Shown here piece after piece: positions 24,501-38,000 of a stretch of DNA of 64,000 nucleotides. Origin of the DNA: Bostrychus sinensis (Eukaryota; Chordata; Actinopteri; Gobiiformes; Eleotridae); the NCBI GenBank assembly GCA_020698575.1, contig CM036254.1:31090526-31154525 (forward strand). The letters run 5' to 3'. The first letter of the stretch is position 1; every line of letters starts with the position of its first letter. The notes under the pieces were generated by a model that was not told the DNA's origin, made no database searches, and worked only from the letters and a program-made list of their open reading frames with translations. A program made the position numbers and the translations under genes.

Positions 24501-27500
24501 AACAGTTCAAAAAACGTTTTTTTATTTGCCTTGTAGGCTTGATAATTTATACAAACACTAATGTGGCCATTTCCAAATTTGTACTTCTATCTATCATATA
24601 TGGGGAGATGGCGCCACCTAGTAAAAGACAATTAAAAACTAAAATTCCAATCCCTCACTGTCATGAATTGATGAAATACTTGATAAAAATGTGAAATTAT
24701 ATTGCAGTGACAGTGTATAATAAAAATGTCATTTTAAAGGGAGTCAATGGCACAAAAAAATGTCTTAGGGGTAAAGGTGTGACTATTTTTTAAACACCTT
24801 TTTAAGAGAATCCTGAATTTTGAAAATTCATCCAAAAATACACACCTGAGGCAAAATCTATCTAATTTCAATTGACACAGCAAAAGTTATCCAGATGGTC
24901 TCAGATACAATGTTCCATCTGTTTACAGCAGTCTCCTGAAACCCAAACAAAACAAACCAGTTTCACTCAGGTCATTAACGTCTGAAGGAGCTGACCAGGC
25001 TGTCCCTCTCACTCCAGCTGAGGACAAAAGACTCAAAAACCACCTGTAAACACCAAAGCTCTTGCAAGTTCTCTGGGCTAATAGAATTTAGTTTCTGGTC
25101 TAAAACTCCTCCTTCCTAGGAACATAAACCAGCTGTCTTACCAGTTCAATTTCAGAATAGAGAAAACCTCTTGGATAAGAGGCAAAAATGTTTTTAACTT
25201 TAAAAACCAAGTCTAGATGACTAATGGGGGTGCATGGTGGTAGAGTGGTTAGCAAGTCTAGATGTCCTCCTTTGTACTGTGGGCACTCAGGGCTTCTTCC
25301 CACCACCAGAGACATGCATGTGTTAAAGTGGTCAATGTAAATTGCCCCCAGATAATGAATGTGAGAGTGATACATGACTCTTACAGCAGAGGGTTTAAAA
25401 TTAAAATTGGTTTTGTTTTTGATTCTGCAGATTACAATGTGGGACCTGGCCAATGGAAAACTGCTGAGAACCATGACTGATGCCCACCCCCCAGGAACTG
25501 CCATTTTACATGTGAAGGTACAGCACATCCAGTTATTATGCACACATATTTATACACTACTAAGCATACTGTTACTTAGACCTCCACTGACCTCGTCTGA
25601 TATACAGTGCATATAACATAACATAGCATGTACATTATAATTGGCATCTTTAATAAATATGAGCAGGAAATACTTTAATAATATAATAATAATGCTTCAA
25701 TACTTTGTGCTGCCTCCATTTGCCAAGAGACCAGCTCAGAGTCTTCTCTGTAACTGCTGATGAGGTTGGAGATTTAAATGTCTATGCTTGGATTACTCTT
25801 TTTCATGTCACCCCATATGTTTTTATGGGATTTAAGTCAGGGAACGGGATGGCCAGGGCCAGACCATGATTTTGTGCTGAGTAAACCAGTTTTGTGTGAA
25901 TTATGGTCTATGTTTTTTATAATTCTCTTGCTGGAGGATCCAATCACAGCCTATTTTGGGTTTTCTGGTAGAGACCATCCGGTGTTCATTTAATATTGGT
26001 TGATTTGTCATGTATCCTAACAAGATGCTCTAACAAGATGATTTTGGCAGAAAATCAGCCCCAAAACATTAAAAACCTGCCACTATATTTCACTGTGGGC
26101 ATGAGGTACTTCCATATGGCTTCTCTCTGTGTGTGCCAAACCCACCTTTCTTGCCAAAAAGGTCTGTCTAGGTTTCATCTGACCAGTAGTGTCTGGGTAA
26201 GTTAACATGCTTGAGTTGGTTTCTGGATGAGAATAAAGGATTTTTTTTAAAACCTTGCAAAACAGGTTGTGGTGGCGTAGGTGACTTTGTATTGAGGTTT
26301 TAGATACCTTCTGACCTGAAGGTCCAACTAACTTGACAAGACAAGACACAAGTCCTTTTCCAGGCTAGTTCATAACACATCCAGTTCACTTAAATCCCAT
26401 ATTTACTGCCCTGATGTTGAAATTGGATTTTTTTGTGTTTTTCATATTTTCCTATAGCAGGTTCCCATTTGGTGAAACACAACAACCTTTAGCTGCACAT
26501 CACAACTGTGTTCTTTGCATTGTGCTGAGTGACTAAAGCAGTTCGGCCATTGTGCAACCTCATATTTATCCTCCTGTGCAACAGAAAATCATAGATGGAA
26601 TATTTCCTCTTTCTAGTCAATATGAAATACTTGGCATATATGTCAAAAGTATTTTGTTAATGTCAACTCATAATTTATAGAGGTGCCAGTAATTCAGACC
26701 CACATATATATTTAACTTTTTAAAAATAAAACTCTGATGTGTTTACATGGATGACGTCACAACACACAATGTCTATCAGTCTGTAATGTGTAATTGAGAT
26801 AGGGGCAGGCAAAAATTCTATTGTTAATATACAGAGTTTTTTGGTACGATAATGATAGGATAAATATAGTGACATCATGGGCCTAGTCACTAATATAAAT
26901 GATCAGGTTGACATTTGTGAATTTTCCTTTTGGATATTTCTTATAAAAATAGCATCTAACCAATATATAATCCAATAATATCCAATAATAATACTGGCTC
27001 CTGGCCCTCATCTGAGAGTATGACATCATCTGAAAACAAACAATATGTAGGTCTAGTCCCAGTGTATGCTAGTGTCATACAGAGAGAAATATTGTGCTAT
27101 TAAGCCATAACTAACTAACTAATGTACATATTAATTGTATGTTCCTCTATCTCAGTCCTATTTCTCTCTCTGTCCACAGTTCACTGATGACTCGACTCTG
27201 GCAGTTTGTAATGACAGTGGAGGTTCTGTCTTTGAGCTAGCATTCAGGTAAATTAGACATCTTTGAGGCACTAAAAGTCAGTTGAGTTACAAGTAATATA
27301 TGTCTTGATTTATTTAAATAATTATTCATTAATTAATATTAATGATTTTATGCTATGGCTTGACTTCACATTGTCGGCTGGTCTTTCCTGTCTAGGAGGG
27401 TGATGGGCATGCGCTCGTGTGACTCCAGATGTCTCTTTAGTGGCTCTAAAGGAGAGGTGTGTTGTATCGAACCACTACGGACCCCCCCAGACTTCAGAGA

Positions 27501-28983
27501 TCACCCCATCACTCAGTACTCCCTGTTGGCCATGGCCTCTCTCACCAAGGTACCGTGGTTTCAGTAAGCCTGCTTCTATGTCGTATGTGCTACACCCTCT
27601 ATGGGCTTTGCTAATGGTTATTCACCCCGAGGCTTTTTTTTTTTTCAAAAGGAGACAAATGGTGCATGGACAGGGCTTATATAGCCCTGGCAGTATGTGC
27701 CATTACCCTGCCATGATTGGAGCAGTACAGTCTCTTATCTCTCAGACGTGAGGCGATGCCTCAGGGTGACTAATCAACAGTGAAGCTTGTTGAGGGACAC
27801 ACGCACGCACACACACACACAGTACTTACAGAACTCTAGTTACATTCAGTGACTGTCATTTACACTACTGCTCTCAACACCTAACTTATCTCTCCTTTCT
27901 TTACTATAGATCCTGGTGATTGGATTAAAGCCAACCCTCAAAGTCTGGATGACTTTTCCCTACAGCAAGGTCTGTTTGAGTGTGTAGAACCCAAAGAACA
28001 GACCTGAAGACCAGTTTAAGTGTTATTTTGTGTTATGTTTTTTTTTATTTTTTTTTATTTTTTCTGAATATTTGTGCTAATTTTTGTCTTCAGGTACAAA
28101 ATACTTTTTTGCAAGATTTGTGAGTTCACAAACATGAAAATCCATCTTGTTATGCTCTAAGCTTATCCGTTTGAGAGCCTGACACAATGGTGGTCTAACT
28201 AAAGGTGTGGCAGTACTGTCGCGGGTGGGTGGGTTTTAGGTTTGCTGACAATAAGCAATGTACCCTAGATGCTGCTACATATTTACAAAAGTGTCACATG
28301 GGTCACTTCTATGATTGGTTTAAACAAACATGGTATGGTAGATGGTCATTAGCTAGCACTTCTTCCTATCATATCTTCCGCTACTGAAAGTTCCTCCTCT
28401 TTACAAGCCCTCTCAATGGGAGACATTCCAGATTGGTATATAGTGTTCTGTGCAAAGCAGAATGCTACAGACTGTATCAATCTGGCTTTACCCAGGTTAA
28501 CTAAATACTCTCTACACACAAACAAATGACAGGCCTAGTGTTTTTACATTTTAGCCTGCTTTAATAAAAGTAGTTTTTCTCATTTTAAAATAATTTTTGT
28601 AGAAACAATGTACTTACTGCTTAGAACTGACAAATTGTTTAGAGATGCATGTTTTTCTTTTTTCTAATTAATAACTGATGACATAGTTTGGAGATATTCT
28701 GATCTCAACAGAAGCAGAGGGAGTCCATCACAAGCTTTTATTTGTTCATTCTTAAGGCTGACACTCATGTTGCATTATTTGGATTTGTATAGTTTGATTA
28801 AAAATTACTCTCATTAACAATAACAACCAATAACCATAATAATAATGGTAAAGGTATACTTATTTGTCTTTCGTAGGAGAAATTTGGTTGTGAAAAGGTC
28901 AGTGCAGCAGTACAGTACAAAGAACAGCAAGTTATTCAAACACTGAAAAGCTTGCATAATACATGCATACATACATACATACA

Positions 28984-29019
<36 letters not shown>

Positions 29020-29032
29020 TACATACATACAT

Positions 29033-29077
<45 letters not shown>

Positions 29078-32000
29078 TACATATATACATACATACATAC
29101 ATACATACATATATGCATACATACATACATATATGCATACATATATGCATACATACATACATATATGCATACATATATGCATACATGCATACATATATGC
29201 ATACATACATACATATACATACATATATACATACATACATATATACATATATGCATACATACATACATACATACATGTCCAAAGAAACACATACATACTG
29301 CAAATACATCCATATTTTCCATATTTATGGACATGCATGTCTACATATGTGCACACATTCAAACATACTGAGCCTCGTCTTAGCCTATTAATTTGTTCAC
29401 CCAGTGCTAGCTGTTCATAAAACAATTTGATTTAGAGAGGGATGAACAAATGTTTAAGGTGATTGTACATAGAGAAACCCTAAACCTCCTCTCTGAATTC
29501 ATCAGCACATATTCTGAAGCAAGTACATGTGGTGTGTCAGACAAGATGTTTTCAGCCTGCCTGATAGTTGCCTGCTCAAACAGGTGTTGTGGGATGAGTG
29601 GGGCTGGGGTACCCATAACCTTGCCTGCCATCTTCACCAGGTTGTGAATTATTTGAGTTTTCTATTTAACTGTGAGGTTTCCGAACCAGCTGGTAATGCC
29701 TTACCTAAAGTATTGACTCTATGATTGCCCAGTAAAAAAAATAACAATTTTTAATTTGAAATTAATAAGAATGTTCTGTCTACAGTCGGACCCTTCCAGT
29801 GTCCCTCAGCTCGCCTGGCAGTTTGTCCCTGTCCAGAAGATTGTCAACCCCATCCTGGCCTTCTGTAAAGGAGACACTGTTCACTTCCTTTTGGTTTGTG
29901 GGATTATGATTGTTAATAACTACCACAGCTATAATGCATATTTCAGACATTATCTGTTTAATTGCTCTGTGAACCAGTTATCACTACATGTTTAAGTAAT
30001 AATGCCTTCTCTTTCATCATTCATAGTATCCCATTTTCAACAGCCAACTTCCAACCATCATCCTGAAAATATGTTAATGTTGTGTGTGCAGGTGAAGAAG
30101 GAGGAGACGGGCACCATCCATGTAATCAAGCAGAAGCAGCTGCAGCTCAGCTGTGACCTCATCAGCCTCAGCGTGAGTCGCTCTGTTCTACTTCTGCACC
30201 AGCTAAACCCAAGCATGCTGCTTACTCTGCCAAATTACACTGAAAATAGTATTCCTCAGAGCTAATGACTGCATCATACTGAATTTAGCAACAAGTCATT
30301 CTCTTTAAATCAAATGTCCAGGAAATGTTTTAAACATTATTTTTCTGAACATTACTCCCTCTCCTTGCCTCTGTATGGAGCAGTGGATAAACAGCCGTAC
30401 CCTGGTCCTGGTGGACAGCCATGAGAAACTCCAGGTGGTGGATAAACCCAGTCAGGAGGTTCTGGAGATCATGGACCTGGAGCAGGTTCAGCTGGTCTAC
30501 AACAGCCGGCACTTCAAGTCACTGGCTACAGGAGGAAATGTGTCCCAGGCTCTGGTAAGGTGGGGGCCCAGGTGGGCACAAACACATTGCATATATTCAT
30601 ATCTTTCCACTCCTTTACACCAATAAACATTCACTCATGTGTCCTAGGCTCTTGTTGGGGTGAGACAACATACTGTATTTACACATATTCAATGAGTGCA
30701 AAGCACATATTTGAATGCTACACCTTGGTTATCTATTAGAGCTTCAATAAATTGTCCAATACTGTATATGTATTTCAGGCCCTGGTTGGAGAAAAGGCCT
30801 GTTACCAGTCAGTGTCAAGCTATGGAGGACAGATCATTTATTTGGGCACTAAGGTAATGTGACATTTTAAGGAAGTCAGGTTAGAAAAGGTAGTTGTCAG
30901 TTGTTGGTAGTGTTAATAGTTTGATCCAGACGTCCAAATGGGTTAGGAGTTTGTGTTGTGTGTGGAGAGTCTCTCAGTCTGCTGTTTTCTTACAGTCTGC
31001 TCACCTGATGACTCTAAGAAGCTGGAGAGAGGTAGGTACATTTTTATAATGTTGTGTCATTTTTTTGCATGAAAACACATGTTTAACATGAATTCACTTC
31101 AAAACACAATAATTTGAATCAAATTGAAAAACCTGCTAAGGCCCAGTTGACAGAAAACATTTAAATTAAAAAATGAGACCAGGAATCACAGAGGGGTGAC
31201 TTGTGGACAGTCAGTCAGAATTCCTGCTTCATATTTTAATAAAAATATTGAAATCTGGTGCAAGCATATAATAAGTCTTGTCAGAGGAAACTGTACAATC
31301 TATGGAGTATGAACATGTTGATATATTTTCCTCCATCCATGGTCCAGCGTATAGACTGCCTGCTGAAGCAGGACAGTTTCGTGGAGGCTCTCTCTTTGGC
31401 CTGGTCCTTTCATGAGGGTACCGCTAAAGCAGTGGTCGGTGAGTCCAGCAGGCCTGTACAGTCAGCTCTGGGAGGGTCATGTGATCTGTGTTGACAGTCT
31501 CATTACTGTGTTTTACCCTAGGCCTGTGTGGAGATCCAGTCAAAAGGAAGGGAGTTGTGGGTGACAAGGTGAGAACCGAAAAATCACCGCATCATCACAG
31601 TTTGTTCTTTGTCTTCTGAACATGTTGGACTGTTGTGCAGATGGTGGAGATCCTGTTCCAGTTTACTGAGCATGCACTGAAGAAGTGTCCAGAGCAGGGC
31701 AAGATTCAAGTGATGGAGCAACACTTCCATGTGAGTTCACGTGGAACATTTTTATTAGTCAAACACAACTGCATTTTATTCATATAAAGCCACAGCACAA
31801 CACAGCTGTTATATGACACTTTGCAGTTAGAGCAGGTCCAGACTATACTTTACTTCTCCCATGAGCTGCTTTTGGTGACAGTGGCAAGCAAAAAGCCTTA
31901 ACAGGCAGAAAGACTGGTATAGCTGTCTGCCTTGATTGGTTGGATTTAAGACAGAAAGAGATAGCGATCGCCAGCATCCTTCGTTTGGAGGTGTCTCACA

Positions 32001-35000
32001 ATCTATATTTTCTCTAAATAAACTATATTTAGTAGGTTTTAATAGGCTTCACTATCTGTTTTTTAATTAATAACGTATTTATTAAATCTTAAAGGAGTGA
32101 TTGTGGGCAGATATTTTATTTTATGCCTTTAGGTGTATATAGTTGTCATTAAATGTGATACAAAACAAAGTTAAAAAAGTCATCTGGCCGTGGACTCTAC
32201 AAACCAAATCCCAATGACTTCTTTTTAACTTTGTTCTAGTACAGCCTGGAGGACTGAGAATCTCAGACAAGTGATATAGTGATAAATATCTGATATTGAT
32301 TCCATTCATGAGATGACATTTTTCGATAAACACAAAACCTACAGTGTATGTACCTATGTAACCTCAGTTGGCAATTACAGAGGTCAAATGTTTCCTGTAG
32401 TTCTTGACCATGTTTGCGCACACTGTAGCAGGTATTTTGGCCCACTCTTCCATGCAGATCTTCTCTAGAGCGGTCTTGTTTTGGGGCCGTTGGTGGGCAA
32501 CACGGACTTTCAACTCCCTCCACAGATTTTCTATAAGGCAGGTCTGGAGACTAGGCCACTCCAGGACCTTGAAATGCTTCTTACGGAGCCACTCCTTAGT
32601 TGCCCTAGCGGTGTGTTTGGGTCATTGTCATGCTGGAAAACCCAACCACATTCCATCTTCAATGCCCTTACTGAGGGAAGGAGGTTTTTGCCCAAAATCT
32701 CACGATACATGGCCCCATTCATCATCGTCCTGTCCTCTTTGCAGAAAAGCAGCCCCAAAACATGATGTTTCTGCCTCCATGCTCCACAGTGGGTATGGTG
32801 TTCTTGGGATGCCACGCTTCATTCTTCCCCCTCCAAACACGGCGAGTGGAGTTTATACCTAAAAGTTCTATTTTGGTCTCATCTGACCATATGACATTCT
32901 TCCAGTCCTCCTCTGGATCATTCAGATGGTCACTGACAAACTTTAGACGGGCCTGGACATGTGCTGGCTTAAGCGGGGGGACCTTTCGGGTGCTGCAGGA
33001 TTTGAATCCATGACGTCGTAGTGTGTTGCTAATGGTAACCTTTGTGACTGTGGTCCCAGCTCTCTTCAGGTCATTAACCAGGTCCCCCCGTATAGTTCTG
33101 GGCTGAGCCCTCACCGTTTGCAAGATCACTGATACACCACAAGGTGAGATCTTGCATGGAGCCCCAGGTCGAGGGAGATTGTCAGTGATTTTGTATTTCT
33201 TCCATTTTTAAATAATTGCTCCAACAGTTGATCTCTTCTCACCAAGCTGCTTGTCTATTGTAGAGTAGCTCATTTCAGCCTTGTGCAGGTCTACAATTTT
33301 GTCCCTGGTGTCCTTAGACAGCTGTCTGGTCTTGGTTGTGGTCTGACTGTTTGAGGGTGTGAACAGATGTCTTTTATACAGATAATGAGTTCAAACAGGT
33401 GCCATTAATACAGGTAATGAGTGGAGGATACAAGAGCTCCTTAAAGAAGAAGTAATAAGTCTATGAGAGCCAGAATTCCTGCTGGTTGGTTGGTGTCCAA
33501 ACATTTATTTTCCACAAGAATATACAAATAAATTGTTTAAAAATCATACAATGTGATTCCTTTTTTTTTTCTGATTCTGTCTCTCACAGTTGAAGTGTAC
33601 CTATGATGAAAATTACAGACCTCTCTCAAACCTTTAAGTGGAAAAACTTGCACAATCGGTGGCTGTCCAAATACTTTTTTGCCCCACTGTACATTAATAT
33701 TTAAATGGCAGTAGCTCAGTAGGTAGAGATGTTCTCCCACTAATCTGAAGATTGACAGTTTGATCCCCGCTGCCGGCATTGCATACTGTCGTTGCGTCCT
33801 TGGGCAAGACATTTCACCCACTTTGCCTTTGTGAATGTGTGTTAGTGTGATTGTGTGTTTGTGGTGGTCGGAGCGGCCAAAGGTGTAAAATGGCAGCCAC
33901 GCGTCCACCACCGAGTGTGACTGAGGAGTGAATGAATAATGCACCAATGTTTAAAGTGACTTTGAGTGTCTAGAAAAGCGCTATATAAGACTAATGCATT
34001 ATATAGAGAATGTTTGGCCCCATTTACCAATATTCTTATTCATATAAGGTTGTGGCATAGGGTACATCTTTAGTTTGTCATGTTCCTTTTAGATTAGACC
34101 ACATGTCTTTTCCCACCAAGACTGTAGCGCTGTCTGTCCCACATACAGTAGCTCTTGTTTTGTCTGTATGACTATCCCATACATTGATTACCTCAGCTCC
34201 AACAATATCTTACTCTAGTTTTCTTATTTGTCACCATGACTAAGCAACAGGTTTATAACCTCTCCCTTATGGAAGCGTAGCCAGCCTTACATGGTCAATA
34301 CTACTACAATGTGTTGACTGTTCACATCTCTGGGCCTGTCCTGATGGTAAATAAACTTCTCCTGACTCAGACCTGCCTCCAGTTTACGCACCTAAACCTG
34401 CAGTTTGTGACGTCAGACACCTAAACAATGAGGTCTTTAATATACGATGGCACTTGGCCATTAATGGCCTTGGGTGTTAGAAATAAATAAAGTGGGTGTT
34501 AGAAATAAAAAAGATCTATTTTCAATTTAATGGGAAGCCAGTGAAGAGGGGCTAGTACAGGGGAAATACAGATAGGGTATGATCCCTTCTTCTGATCCCA
34601 GTAGATTTTTGTTGCATTCTGGACCAACTGCAGAGGTTTAAATCCGTTTTGTAGGTTTAGGAGTATTCTGCACATGCACTCGTTTTGTAATGCGTCTGTA
34701 TTTTGTTTAGGATATTGTTCCTGTCCTGGTTGACTATTGCCTGCTGCTGCAGAGACTGTAAGTCAGCTTTTATCCTTTTGAACTGTTTGTAAATGATCCA
34801 GCCCTAGATTAAAAACTGGTTAATTGTTTTGTATTTAATTGTAATCTTAAAGTTTTACCACTGGCTGTATATTTAGTAGTATATTAACTATGATATGGTA
34901 AAATTCCGGGGAGTAATTTCTGTTTACCCACTGATAAGAATTGTCCAACCCAGATATGTTCTCTGCCTTTCTATAAAAATAGACACACCTTAATGGGTCT

Positions 35001-38000
35001 GGCAGTTACTTAGAACCCGCACTGTTGAAGCAGTAGCCTTTTTGTATGCAGGGACCTGCTGTTTAACCAGCTCTACAGCCGGCTGCTGGAGAATGTGGTT
35101 GCAAAGGGCGTCTTCCTGGAAGTGCTGGAGTCCTACATTGTGGCAGATCGTCTGGGTCACCTGACCACACCCATCATGAGGGACCTCCTTGCCCATTACC
35201 ATGGCAATGGCATGATGGACAGCCTAGAGAGGTGCATCGTGCATCTGGATGTGACCAGCCTGGACATCCAGCAGGTCTGCCTCCTACACACACCTACAAC
35301 ACCTACACATCCTAAAATGCACATTATGACTTTTTGGCACATTAAATGTTATAGTTTACATCTGTTTGAATTTGCCAGTAAACATATCTCTGTTATATAC
35401 GTGCATAATAAGATTTCATACCTTTTAGTTTCTAAGACAACTTAATTGTTCAGTCTCAGGGCTCTACATTTGTAGATAAAATGATGAGGGATCATACAGA
35501 CATGCCAACCTGTATGCATTTTGCATACCAGGTACACATTTTGACATCGAAGTACGTTGGTACGATTTACTGCTCTAAAAATACGCAAAAAGCTGAAGAT
35601 AACCTTTGCTGCATGTGTGTGAGAAGACTCCTCGCCTGTGACAGATGCACATGCACATATGCACTTTCCAGACAGACAGTTGACGGCAACTAACACCTAG
35701 TTTTATTAAACATTCAAATGTTCAATAAAGTCAACATGGAAATGCCATATATATGTTTGTCATGGTCAAAATTGAATGTTAAACTTTAGTCTCATGCAAA
35801 GTGCAAATGGGTGCGACGCTAATGTGGTATTCAAAAAAATTTCCCAAAGTTGGCATGTCTGGATCACATGATGGTGGCTGGTTAGTGCATGTGTTTTCAC
35901 TGAGCTTTAGCCTATATTTACTTATTACTGTTTTTGACTGTGTGGGACACAAAATGCTAACAAGAATTAAAGAACAAGAATTCACCCATGAAAAAGTCAA
36001 TGGCCGCCATGACCGCCTATGCAAACAAAACATGCTAATAACACTCGCCTCTGGTGGACATCAGTGCTGGACAGCCATTCCAATAGGTGTCACATTGCCA
36101 AGGCAGAGCAGAGGCTATCGGATGTGGAGGATACTGTTACTGACTGGGTGGGGAGACTGGCTGATGGGGGCAAGAAATTTAAGGCAATGGCCCGGGGCCT
36201 GGATTATATGGAGAACAAAGGCATGCGGGACAGAGGGACAGACTTTTTTTGTACCTACTGTACTCAGCCTCGAAAAGAGCCCCAGTGCTAAAAAACACAT
36301 TCATTTTTCCAAGGCACATCGCACACTGGGCCCAAAAGGTCCCAGACCGGTGACCATTAAGCAGCATTATGGCAGCTGTTGATTGACATCTGAGCTGGAA
36401 CAGCTCTGGCCTCTGTGGTTCAGGAGAAGCGCATGCTCCTGCCATGCTCTGATTGAGAAAGGCATTCAGTTCAGTATGCGTTACTTTCAGTGACTGAACA
36501 CAAGTTAGCTACTTAGCTACACCGAAGAATGCCATCAAAGGATAACAGTACTGTTCATGCCAGCACAGCTTAAAAAAAAGTTAAGCTTTGTCAAGTTAAC
36601 TTTTATTTCCTTAACTGTTAAGGTTCTGTATGGCCTTCATCCCACAATGCAACTTTCATGATAATAATAATCACAATTAATAATTAATAATGATTATTTA
36701 TTAAGGATTTGGTGTAGTAATGATGACATTGTAATGCATGTTTTGTATATACTGTCTTTTGTGTGTTTTTAGGTGGTTAATGTTTGTTGGGACAATAAAC
36801 TGTACGACGCCATGATGTATGTCTTCAACAGTGGCATGAATGACTACATCACTCCTTTAGAAGTATGTCCATCAAACCTGAAGTACGTGAATAATATGGT
36901 ACTTATTACACTGACTGTTTCCTATTCACCTGTTTCAGAAACTCTTCTCAGTGATTGGTCCTCCACTAAGGGAGGGGCGGAGCCTGACAGGTGAGTTACA
37001 ACCCCTGTGCAAGCACATATAAAGTATTTATTTGAATATTATGTTTTACTGTGCTGTGTTTGACAGATGAAGAGGTGGTAATGGGGAACAAGGTCCTAGT
37101 TTACATCAGGTAATAATTCATACTAATTGTATTTTAATTATTTTACTGATTAAAAGATGCCCTTTTTTATAATTATATTTATAATTAAAATATAACATTA
37201 TGGTTCTTTTTCTTATGGGCTATCCAAATTGTTATGGCTTTCATTCTGAAAATATATTTTAGTATTTTGTGCTGCCCTTCTGATTGTGCATGTGATGTTT
37301 GTGTAGCTGCTGTCTGGCGGGGAGGGCCTATCCTCTGGGAGACATCCCAGAAGACCTGGTCATGCAGGTCAAAAACCAGGTATTTGAATATTTTGTTTTA
37401 CTAACCACAGACTTAAACATGTGGGCTGTATGGTTTAACACTGCGGGCTGAGAGGCACTGAGTCGGTTCAGGCAACATGTAATTGATCATCTTGTAGTGA
37501 AAGTTGCATGCAGGCTTACTACAGATATTCACACCTACTGTTTTTTCTGTTTGTTTGTTTTTTCTGTGTGTATCTCTGTATTTTGTTTGTGACAGAGTTG
37601 CCATTTTGAATTGAAAAAATAAATAAGCATGAACATGTTAGAGCAGCAGATTTACAGTAAAACTAACATATCTGAAAGCAGATTTTAACATTTTGAACTT
37701 TTCCTGGTGCTTGTGCTGCATTTATATGCTGTATGATTGGTCTGTGTTTTGTAGGTGTTTGACTTTCTGATCCGGCTCCACTCAGCTGACTCCACAGAAG
37801 AGGAGGATGTGTTCCCGTTTATTCGCACTCTGCTTCACTTTGACACCCGCGAGTTCCTCAATGTTCTGGCCATGGTGAGAGCACACACACATTCTGTCAG
37901 ATAATATTCTAATAATTGCAGGTTTTAGTACTGTTTGTACATGCTATAACATAAATGTCTTGCCCGCATCCCCCTTTGTGATTTTTTAGACATTGTTTAA

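Noticed and set aside
28963..29276. CRISPR-like or satellite array
   Set aside because: Simple 4-bp and 2-bp repeats without spacers.
28814..29425. Long overlapping open frames on both strands (up to about 200 codons)
   Set aside because: They are translations of the CATA/TA microsatellite; composition is almost only Tyr, Ile, Met, His and Cys.
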